Made by a program: the position numbers and the translations under genes
Shown here: one piece after another, positions 37,928 to 47,891 of the stretch
How positions within the stretch are numbered: the stretch's first letter is position 1
Layout: the number at the start of each line of letters is the position of its first letter
Origin: Loxodes magnus
Taxonomy: Eukaryota; Ciliophora; Karyorelictea; Loxodida; Loxodidae
DNA length: 64,000 nt
Reading direction: 5' to 3'
NCBI GenBank assembly: GCA_946699065.1
Contig: CAMPDV010000011.1
Span: 558,001-622,000, forward strand
The notes under the pieces: generated by a model
Told to the model about the DNA's origin: nothing
Database searches by the model: none
The model's input: only the letters and a program-made list of their open reading frames with translations

Positions 37928-38460
37928 ATGAGCGCAAAAGAAACTAAACACATGCAATCACATACTGCATAATAAAACTTAAATGAGTGTCAGAAATCAA
38001 TATTTTAGGGTATGCCCACTCTTTTTGTTGGTAAAAGCTCATTAGAATTTAGTAAGGAATGGCCCTTTACTCTCTAATTACCTGTCATTTCTCAGATTGA
38101 GAATCCAGATTTTGCTATTAGTGGCAGAAAGTAGATGTCTGATAACAAAAAAAAAGGGAAAAATTCGGTTATATCGGCATGCTCACATATTCATCTGAAA
38201 CCATTTGCCAAATCAATGTGCTACAAATGTTACTAGAAAAGAGGAAGATCCAGAAAGGCTTACAATTGTTAACACATTACCAAAGCCAATTACGCTAAAG
38301 GACTTTGTTAAGTATGTTATTTGGTGCGCTATTACCAGACAAGTAAGTTATTAATCCAGAAAACTAAAATTAGGAAAATAAAAGCATAGGAGCAAAATTA
38401 CAATAGCCAAACGTTCAATAGGCTACATAGGTGTTTGAAAAATTAAGTGGAGAGATTTGA
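37928..38460 (+). CDS. Small basic Cys-rich protein, putative zinc-binding
   Basis: Exon 1 is 37928-38342 and exon 2 is 38360-38460, with a 17-nt GT-AG intron at 38343-38359; 171 aa. The first 90 residues are polar (MSAKETKHMQSH, TLFVGKSSLEFSKEWPF). A compact basic block follows: CYKCYQKRGRSRKAYNC, then the pattern NYAKGLCQVCYLVRYY. The Cys pairs spaced CxxC, with a YAKGLCxxCY signature, suggest a repeated zinc-binding module that I have seen in small proteins of ciliates and plants but cannot name. The basic charge would suit nucleic-acid binding. Splicing is needed: the unspliced frame loses its Gln-rich end (VFEKLSGEI). The gene is isolated, with more than 3 kb on each side. Confidence 0.7.
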
Positions 38461-41400
38461 AGTTAGAGGGAAATAAATAAATTTTACTTATCTTAATCTT
38501 ATTGATATTATACTACGAAACATTTAGGAAAATATACATTAATAAACATTAATGCTTTATAATATTAAACTAAATTATATCTTTTTCTCTTCTCTACATA
38601 TACTGAAACCAATATTTTAAAGCCAAAAAATACTAGAAAAAACATAAAAATAGCTTATGTAAGAGAGAAATTTAGTTATGAACAAGAGTAATGGAAATGG
38701 GAATAATTTAAAGGAAATAAAGAGAAAATAGTATTTAAAGTGGAGAGTAAAATGAATAAGAAGTTAATAATAACTATAATCAAACAATAGTAAATTAGGC
38801 TTTTTTATCTAATGTAATATAAATTATCATTTCTATTATTTATTATTTTCTATTTAAGAATACTCTAATATTGCCTAGCTTATACTTTTATATAGGCAAT
38901 TATATCTCTCTATTGTTCTAGTTCAAAGATTGATTATTAGAGCATTTTAGAAGGTAAAGGAGAAAGATAAATTTTGAAGATTTATTGAAGAATGATTAAT
39001 AATATTAAAGATGCTAATTTTTGAACAAGCGTCTATTACTGTTAGCAGGATATTTCCTGCTTTTTTTACTAATTTATGATAAATTAAAAAATTAGTTAAA
39101 AAGCATTCTACTAAACTAATTACATTCAACAAGACTTTTTAAGTAATTATTATACTCTTAATCTTCAATTTTATTTGCTTTATTTTATAATTTTAATTCA
39201 AGGAAATATTTATCGCTAATTGATGAAAGAATCATTTAAAGTAAACTCTTCCTAGTATAGTTAGTCCTAGTTTAAATATTTCATCTGAATACTAATTTAG
39301 ATAATCTAGTACTAGTTCAATTCTTATAATGCTCGTAATTATTCGAATACTAGCTTCTCTATTTTTTTATCTCTTTCAATGTACCACAAAGGTAAAATTT
39401 AGCTAAGAAAGGCCTAATTTTTAAGGAAATAATATTATAAGCTTAAATCCTATCAATTCTAAAGTCTATTAAATAATTTAATCTTCTTAGTTTCGAATAA
39501 TAATGCCAATCTCTATAATGAGACGTTAATCTATCAAAAGTATAATATCCTTTATAGCTTAAGTAAAATAAGAAGAAGATAGACTTTATTATCTATAAAG
39601 ATCTCCTTTCTAAATTAACTAGGTTATGAACTTTCAATAGCGAACTAAATAAATCATCGTTTTTATTAAAAGCCTTTAATAGCAAAATTCTTATGTAATT
39701 ACTGCTTTCAAATTACCCTATATATAAATTAACAAATTTTACAGTGTAATTATCAACATTTAAGGCTTTATTTATCTCCACAATATTAAAAAACTACTTA
39801 AATTACAAGAATAAATAGTAAAGCTAGCAGGCTATATATTAGTCTCCTTAATGTAAGCAAAGTTGATAAAGAAGTTATATTTAAGCAAATATAATATCCA
39901 TTCTTACTATTATTTAAAATTAAGTAGCAAATCTATTAAAAGTAGCTGTGCACTAGAAATATATAAATGAGCTATTTGGAAGTATATTTTTAATATAAGG
40001 AAATAGATATTTTTAGTCATATTAACTGGGAATATAGAACTTAAATATTTTGGGAAATTAATAAATTCTGGTTATATAAATAAAGTTAACCTAAGCATAT
40101 GAAAGGTTAAGATTGTAGGATTAGTTAAGCATTTTATGTAAAGTTTTATGTGAAAAAACATTAATTTGTATATTAAAGAATTGCAATTTAGGATAGAGGG
40201 ACATAGTAAATTATATAGCTTTATAAAAATTAAAATAGTAAATCTTTTATACTTTAATAGATTAATAGGACATGTCTGGTTTAAATATATAGCGAAGCTA
40301 TAAAAGTAAGCATTCTCACATAAATCATGAGTTTATTAATATTCTAATCTAATCCATTATAGTGATACTTATTCATATATATTACATTATAATCTAGTTG
40401 AAATATAATTATTTTTACAATTTAGATCTATTCAAAATACATTTGAAGACAGTTAATATACTTAATTCAAAATTAATATGGGAAATTTAATATTTTCTAG
40501 TAGGCCTAAAAAACTAGCTTGTTCATCAAATAAGAATGAAGCCTTTAATTATTTCATCACTTCCTTATACTTATATTAATATATTTATTCACCGGAATTT
40601 ACCTTCTAATGTTAATTATACAAAATATTTAATAGAATCTAAGTTTCTATGTTAATTAAAAATAGACAAGTAGTTAATTCTGGCTTGCTGTTTATGTCCA
40701 ATTTTTGCTTAAAATACAAGTTTAAAGATTTGTTTCTCTTAATGAATCGAAAATTTCTATTTGAAGTTTGCAAAATTTTCGAAAGCTTTAAAAAATTAGC
40801 TGTTGAGCTAAATAAATCCAATCTGATTTAAAACTATGATATAAGCTAATTTTATTTTTATCAGCTTCTTTATTAATTTCTTTATTCTAACTTTTTAACA
40901 AGTAGATTAAGAATTTCTATCAATACCAAGATCAATAGTTTTTAAGTTTTTCTTCTTATTTCTAACTGAATCAATAAATAGCTAATTATTGCTATAAGAT
41001 AAACTCCCATAATACTTTCTAATATTTATTCTTATGTTCTAATTAAAAGTTTAACTAACAAGCATTCTTTTATAGTTTATTTCATAGTAATATTTCTAAA
41101 ATATTTGTTGCCTTTCATGCAATTATTTACTACTATATAGAACTTATCACTTATGTGGTTTAATCTCTTTATCATTTCATAGCGTATCAAATCAGTGTGA
41201 TAGAATTTATAATTTTAGTCTTAGCAAAAGCAAATAATTTATCTATCTTGTGCTTATTATAATGATTCTATACTTTGATTAGTTGACATATATTAATTTA
41301 GTTAATTTAAAGAGGGAATATCAGTTTTCTCATATTATTAGGAGAATCATTTTGCTAATTTTAAGTGATTTAGCTGAAAATATCTATTTTGATTATATAG

Positions 41401-41911
41401 CTCGCTTCACTTATATTCTTAGTATGTTATTGTTAAGACTAAAATATAAGTAAAATTAGTTATTCTTAGTAATTATTGAATATACCTAATAAGCTTATAA
41501 TTAAATCGAAATTTTAACTCATAAAGTTTAATTAGATAAGCTACCTCTTAAAAATTAGGCATTTAAACTAAAGGTTTTCTTGTAGCATTATGCTTATATG
41601 CTTATATGCTTTTTTAACTATTGAAAAGAAAGCAAATAAAGAAGTAAATTTAATTAGTAACTTTCAATTTATCATCTAATTTGATTATTAATAATCCATT
41701 TTCTAAGCAGTCAAAGAATTTAATATCAGCTAAATTGATTAAAACTGTTTAAAATGTAAATAAAGAATAAGAAGGACTAGTAATTTTGAATAATGGTTGA
41801 ACTATAAGAGATACTCATTTATTTCAAATGATAAATGCTAAAATTGATATCCTACCATTGAACATTTTAATTAAAATTGAAGTTAATTTAAACATATTTA
41901 CTTTCTCAAAT
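38461..41911. other. Gene-poor AT-rich interval
   Basis: About 3.4 kb of AT-rich sequence between two genes whose 3' ends face each other. The open frames in it, for example around 38950-39130 and 40640-40830, overlap each other on opposite strands and lack coding texture. Nothing else was recognised. Confidence 0.45.
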
Positions 41912-43168
41912 TCATACTTCCACTTGTATGAAGCTTGCTTTGCTATTTTAACTCTAATTCAAAGGAACTGCTAATTTCTTTTCGAGCTATTATTTTAGCT
42001 ATTATTAAAATTGCTAACTTTAATTAAGTTCCTTTTGCTTTTTTTAATTAATTTGAGATGTATCCATGTATTAGGTATTTTCTTCCGTAATTATTCTACT
42101 TTGATTTGCTTGCTAAGCAACGTCAAAATAATATCCTTAAAAAAGTTACTATACATTTGGTTCTAGTAATAACTTTTGATTTTCTAAAATAACTTCAGGA
42201 GTCACATCGTTCCACCTTGGGTTCGCTAGTTATTTACTGTCAAAATTATCTTCATTAGCTAAAGGAAGATACGTAGCTTCTATAGATTTCTCAAGTAGAG
42301 CTTGTCAAGGATAATTTTTTAACCAAGTATGCTATTTTACTTCATTTGGTCCATGCTAACCTAGTCGATTCATAGGTTTTCTTTGAATAAGCTTGTTTAT
42401 AAAATCAGCTGCTTCTAAGCTTCATCCATTTGGTATTTCAGACCGTTTGATTTGTACTTACTTTGCTAGAATTGCATCTCTAATTTCTTTCCTACTTTTT
42501 CCAATATAAGGTCTTTTACCTAACATACATTCATATCCTATTACTCCTACTGCAAAATAATCTACTGCTACTCCATGATTTTATCTGCACATTACTTCAG
42601 GAGCCATATATCCTGGAGTCCCACTTGTATCTTTTGCATTATCAGGATTTCACAATCTTGCAATTCCTAGATCAGTAACTCTGATATATCCTCTAGTATC
42701 CATAACTAGATTTTCAGGCTTAATATCTCGATGTAAGATTCCATTAATATGTAGATATTCTAATGCCGTAAGAACACACGCAATAAAAAATTTGGTTTGA
42801 TACTCATTAAAAGTCCTATGTCTTCCTATGTGATATCTTAAATCTCCGCCTGTCAAAAGATCCATTGCAAGATAGATGTTTTCTCTATCTTGAAAAGCAT
42901 ATTGCATATTAATCAAAAAAGGATGTCTTAGCATAGCTAGTAGTTTACGTTCATTTAGAACTGAATTCACTGAGCGTTTAGCTAAAATTCTAGCTTTATT
43001 CATCTCCTTCATAGCAAATATTTGCTTATTTTTCTTCCTTTCAACTCTTCAAACTTTTCCGAAACCTCCTCTACCAATGACGTAATGGAAACTAAATTAA
43101 GCTTTATTCAACTCTACAGTTGGATCTAAGCTTGATTCACTTGACTGGAAATTGCATGTATTACCCAT
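41912..43168 (-). CDS. YANK/STK32-like serine/threonine kinase (AGC group)
   Basis: Single exon, 418 aa. MGNTCNFQSS suits N-myristoylation. The kinase domain spans about residues 28-290: GRGGFGKVWRVE (glycine loop), FAMKEMNKARI (Lys), HRDIKPEN (catalytic loop), VTDLGIARLW (DLG replaces DFG), SGTPGYMAPEVM and VDYFAVGVIGYECMLGKRPY. All catalytic residues are present, so it should be active. The Trp of ARLW is TGA at 42650-42652; related ciliate kinases have Trp there. The pattern NxYLAMDLLTGGDLRYHI and the ending after HTWLKNYPW match the YANK/STK32 branch of AGC kinases. The C-terminus is a Gln-rich tail (QQFQQQLKQQLEKK). The start is the only ATG giving the acylation motif. The stop, TGA, is preceded by about 90 codons free of in-frame TGA. 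Substrates are unknown. Confidence 0.93.
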
Positions 43169-43917
43169 TTTTTATTACGTTAAAGAAACAAAGATAGTCA
43201 ATAGCTTATTAAGTTAGCTTTAATTAAATTCTCTATTACTAAGCATTATCATTTCCCCTATTTACTCATCACCTATAATCTATTAATCATCATTATACTT
43301 TAAAATTATGCCTTTAGTTATAAAATCCATAGTAGCAGTATATCATTAGACTCACAGAGCATCTGTTTCATATCCGATTTGTATATGAATATAACATTTA
43401 ATTATGCTGCTTAAAGTAGAAATTTATTGATGTATATTAGCTGATATATACTTTGAAAGATATGTAAGAAGTAAAGAATCTAGTTAGTCTAATAATAGTT
43501 CAGAAGGCAATAATCATAAAAATGAGGTTAATTATTATAAAGATAATTTTTATATTAATAAAATAGAAAAATAGCTTTGGTATTTCTTTAAAGCATATAG
43601 GATATAAAATGCAGTTAATAGTATAAAATAATGAAATTTTATCATTTCAAAGCAAAATAATATCTACAATTTCATATTATACTAGGTAGCTAGAATCTCT
43701 GATCTATGCTCTATCATTAATTTTAAAGCTTTAAGTTTGTTAGCATTTGAAGATAAAATTTTAATTTTATTTATTTACCTAAAGAACTAAAACTAACTAA
43801 GTTGTAAAAATATAACTCCTTAATTAAGGAGTAAATGCTAAAGAAACGTAAATATGCAATAATAAATGAATTTCTTAAATAGATAAAACAAATAAATTAA
43901 GCAAAAGTTTTTGATTT
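43169..43917. other. Intergenic interval
   Basis: AT-rich DNA between the kinase start and the end of the upstream same-strand WW gene. No feature was recognised. Confidence 0.4.
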
Positions 43918-45372
43918 TCATACTTCTGTTAAATTAATTTAAGCTCCACTATTTATTTTACTAAGCTTTACTTAAAACCTTTCTACTTTTGATTTGTTAT
44001 ATTTGAGATTCATGTTCGAGCTTTATAAATTTTAAGTCTCGCGAGGAAAAGAAATTTCTGAAGTCATATTATTTGTTTTAATAAGGTTGTTGTTTTATTT
44101 AAGTTGTTCGATCATTTCTTTCTTATAATTGATTGGCTATGGAAAACTAATTCCACTTTTTAAGTTTAATGCTATTTTATGTGATTTTTGAAATGAAATT
44201 GGATTGGTAATTTAATTAGCCTAAGTTTGAGCATTTATACCCAAAGGAAGTGAAGTAAATTGTGACACATCAACTTTAGGAGACACATTGTATGAAAAAT
44301 TCATTTAAAAATTTAAGCTTTATTCATTATCATTTAGTTTCTTCTTTTATTCTAAATATTTTTTGTTATGATGATTTGTTAACTATCATTTCTAATCGCC
44401 TTAGTTATTAATTTAGTGTTTAATCATTTGATTTTTCCTTTATAAACTTTAGTCTAATTCTTTTAAAATTTAAGGTTCGAATTTTATCTTTTTTTATATT
44501 GAAGGAAATTTTGATGAAGAGTAATTTGTGTTGTCATTTTCATCATTTTCTATATCTCATTTTGGTAATCGAACTTATGATTTTTTATTTTTTGCCCTTC
44601 ATTCCGTTTCTTTGTTTGGTAAGCATTATTAGCTTTCCTTTTTCTCAATTTATTACCTTTCATTATCTTTAGTATTTTTTTAAACAAGTTTTTTCTTAAA
44701 CTCTTCATCTAACTATACTTTCTCATGCTTTTTCTTTGCTTTTGTTAAAAATTCTTCATTTTCTGATTGTCTAGAAGATTCTTTCTGATTTGATTCATTA
44801 TGTTAAACTTCTATTTTTTAAATTTAATTTGCTTTTTCCAAATTCATTAAGAGTGGTTGAGAATCTATCTACTATTTTTACTTATTTGTAGCCTACTATT
44901 TCAAAGATTCTACTAACTTTTAAATTATTTTTTTAGCTTTAACAACTCTAGGGTCCTCTTATAGTGTTTCTTTAGTAGTTCTGTTGACAAAGATTGTCTT
45001 TCCTTACTAATCTGTCGTTTTTCCTCAGTCTTCCTCCAACTACTTAAGTTTATTATGGATTTTAACAACATTATTTCCTAACGAAGGCTAGCATTTAATT
45101 TTATTTTTCAAAAGTATTCCGTATAATAGAAAGAGAGTTAAACGACATGGATGCTTTTTGGTTCATTTATCATCTTAATAAAAGTAAGTTTTTCCTCTAA
45201 TTTGTTTGAGAGATCAGCCTGAAGGCATAGCTTAGATTGCAATTTCAGCAAATCACGATTCAATATATGAAAGTTCAATATTAATAGACTTAGCTAGTAG
45301 CTTTCTCATTCTTTCAATTAAATTCTCTTTAGGTGCTTATTATTTCCTTTTTTATTCCTTCTCTGTCATCAT
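43918..45372 (-). CDS. Protein with two WW-type domains, CEP164-like N-terminus
   Basis: Single frame of 484 aa. The N-terminus has a helical segment (ERMRKLLAKSINIELSYIES) then a WW-like domain (AMPSGWSLKQIRGKTYFYQDD, KWTKKHPC), laid out as in the N-terminus of CEP164 (helix, then PLPxGW...IYYFN...WDHPC). A second WW-like segment follows 30 residues later (LEEDWGKTTDQQGKTIFVN, ETLQEDPRV). The second Trp of WW2 is replaced by Leu. The rest is charged, Gln/Lys/Asn-rich and disordered, with helical stretches. TGA supplies Trp at ESWF, SGWSLK and EEDWGK. CEP164 is a distal-appendage protein of basal bodies that loads TTBK2; whether this is its orthologue is inference. The start is MMTEKEQ at 45372, or three bases later. 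Confidence 0.75.
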
Positions 45373-46477
45373 AATTAAATTAGCTAATTTAAACTATTAA
45401 TATTATACTTCTAATTCTCCTTTAAACTCCTACCTTTTAGAACCATCTAGTATAATAACCTTATATAGTCACCTATAAGACAATTAAAGTATAGCATTCT
45501 GATTAAGCTTAAATTTTATATTCACGAAAGAAGTTTAAAATTGGGTGATGATTTTCTAGCTAATTAACTAGATTATAAGTACTAAAATAAATAGCTAAAC
45601 TAATAAAAAATCCATGTTAATATTAGTAACTAGAGGTATAACTAAATTAACCAAGATAACTATAATCATAGCTATTTTATAGAGTAAGGTAAGATAATTT
45701 ATCTTTAAAATATCACAAGCAAAAGCTAGTTTTATACATAAAGTAAATGGTAAAGTAGAAAAACTTTTATAGGAGATCTGAAAAAATCAATAAATCCTTA
45801 CTTAATATCAAATAAGGTAGTAATGTCTTTGCTAAATATAACCTCTAATTAAGTAATTTAAGTTTTATCTAAACCAGAGCTTAGTTTAATTAAATATCTA
45901 AGATATTTGCCTGTTTATGATTAAAGCATAGTTTATAAATATTATCATAACTATTTATCTTTACAAGACTAATTTAAAAATATAGCACTGAGAAAAAGCT
46001 AAATTAATGATTTATTCTAGTTTCTAATTAAATGATTTGCTAATTTTAATATATTAGAAAGTTAAATAAATCTATGCAACTATATAAGTAAAGTATTTTT
46101 GGAGGGTTAAGAAAAACTAAGTAAATATTCGCAAGGTTATTTATAATGAAAACGATAAACTTTGCTTCTTAAGTAAATTATCGTTTTGGAAGCTTTTGGT
46201 AATCTCAAAATTGAAAAATGTTTAATTTTAACAGATTTTTCAATTTACAAATTAGAAAATATTTCTTCTTATCAACAAAGCAAGTTAGAGTTAAGATTAT
46301 CAACTATACGTTCTGTATAGTTAAAGCTATCTACTTTGAATATTGTAGAATATTCAATAATCATATTATTTTGATCCATTTAAACATAGTAAAATATAAG
46401 ATTTAGCTTGCTTTTAGTTAATTCAAGCAATAAATTTGACATTTTTAAATTGCCACGAATTAATTTCGTATAATAAT
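45373..46477. other. Divergent intergenic region
   Basis: About 1.1 kb between the divergent starts of the WW gene and the GHL10-like gene. Contains an inverted repeat at 46149-46187 (listed separately). No coding texture was seen. Confidence 0.4.
46149..46187. repeat. Inverted repeat, possible hairpin
   Basis: AAAACGATAA at 46149-46158 is the exact reverse complement of TTATCGTTTT at 46178-46187, with 19 nt between. It lies about 290 bp upstream of the GHL10-like gene. It may be a binding palindrome or a hairpin; ten paired bases in AT-rich DNA could also be chance. Confidence 0.45.
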
Positions 46478-47425
46478 ATGAAGACAATCTCCATCTTATT
46501 ACTTACTCTTCTACCTTATCTAGGAACTTGCTCTATACGAGCTACTTGGATTTCAACTTATGATTCATAAATTCACTCTGAGTCATCGGCTGAATAGCTC
46601 TTATAAACTTTGAAGAGCGTTGGAATTCAGAAAGTATATGTTTCTATTTGGTGGAATGGAAATCTCTACGCTCGTTCAAGTACTTATTAAAACTTAATGG
46701 GATCATAGCCTGATTATTTGTAAAACGTAGTTAGCGCTGCTAATAAAGTAGGAGGAATTAGCGTTACTGCTTGGTTTGAATATGGAACTATGGCTGCATA
46801 TGGATCAAGTGCCTTTTCTAATGTTGCCGAAAGTAAAGGGTGGACTTTAGGAACACATAGCGGATTTGTTTGGTGTGATCCTAGTAATGATGAATTTGCT
46901 AACTTTTTGGTTAATATGATAAGTGAAGTAAATCATAACTATAGAGGAAGCGGATTTATGGGAGTTCAACTTGATGATCATACAGCTTGGCCTTCTGCTT
47001 TGAATGGCCCTAGCAATTCATAACGATAAGATTCAATTGATTCGCTTATTCAGAAAATTTCTTAGGCTGTAGGATCTTCATATTTATCAATTGCTCCTAA
47101 TATTATGCCCAATTCTCTAAATGACTACAATGCTAATTGGCCTAAATGGATGGATAATTATTGGGCTTTTGAAGTACTCCCTTAAACCTATAGATCTGAC
47201 TTGGCTTCTTTTGAAAGCACTCTAAACACCCAATTGAATTACGTATCTGAAAGTAAATTGATAGCAGGTTTACGTTGCAATGGAAGTGGAGGAGATACTT
47301 ATTGGAGTAACTTGAAGAGTATGATTGAATACAGCAATCAAGCAGGAATAAAAGGAGTTTCAATCTGGTATGATAAATGTATCTATTCAACATACTATAA
47401 TGAATTCCAAGATTATTGGGGATGA
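46478..47425 (+). CDS. Secreted GHL10-type glycoside-hydrolase-like protein
   Basis: Single exon, 315 aa. MKTISILLLTLLPYLGTCS is a signal peptide. The mature protein begins RATWISTYDS, close to the conserved start of GHL10 (DUF187-type) proteins, and continues as a TIM-barrel-like pattern: IQKVYVSIWWNGNLYARS, GGISVTAWFEYGTM, HSGFVWCDPSNDEFANF, GFMGVQLDDHTAWPS (the Asp pair is the likely active-site region), IAPNIMPNSLNDY, and GIKGVSIWYDKCIY at the end. Family knowledge: GHL10 members are mainly bacterial, many in cyanobacteria, and are predicted glycoside hydrolases. The gene uses TAA/TAG for Gln like its neighbours, so it is a resident gene. All Trp codons I saw are TGG. Probably an extracellular or food-vacuole polysaccharide enzyme; substrate unknown. 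Confidence 0.85.
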
Positions 47426-47891
47426 TTTTCAACTTAAACTAAAATTAATATATCATCTTGATTTAGTTATTTCTTTATAAGCATTAATTATTACTTAATA
47501 CTTTACTAAATTAAGTAAATATTAAAATATCATCCTAGTTAAATTTAGCAACATTTATGAATAATATGTATATAGATTATAATAGTTTGATTAAGAATTA
47601 GATAAAGAGTATTTTAAATATTATCTTTGCTTAATAATTAATAGCTATGCCCTTGCCTTTAGCAAAGCTCAAAAGGATACAACTAATTATTATTTTATTG
47701 CAACATAAAAGCTTTCTACTTAGTAATTATTTATATTTTATACTTTTATTTTATTTTTCTAGATTTTCACCTTATAAACATTGTTATATTCTAATATTTC
47801 CTTTGGAAGTTATTTTATTTAACTGTTATTATAAAAAGAAAGAAGTTAAAATTTAAATTTAAATTAACAAGGTGATATAAGCATTTTACAT
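47426..47891. other. Intergenic region between convergent genes
   Basis: About 470 bp of AT-rich DNA between the 3' ends of the GHL10-like gene and STIL. A 69-codon open frame at 47647-47856 is TTT/TTA-rich and not protein-like. Confidence 0.45.

Noticed and set aside
40639..40831. Overlapping open frames on both strands
   Set aside because: Equal-length mirror frames in non-coding DNA with no homology.
44470..44490. GGTTCGAAT word resembling a tRNA T-loop / B box
   Set aside because: It lies in the coding sequence of the WW gene and has no acceptor or anticodon stem around it.
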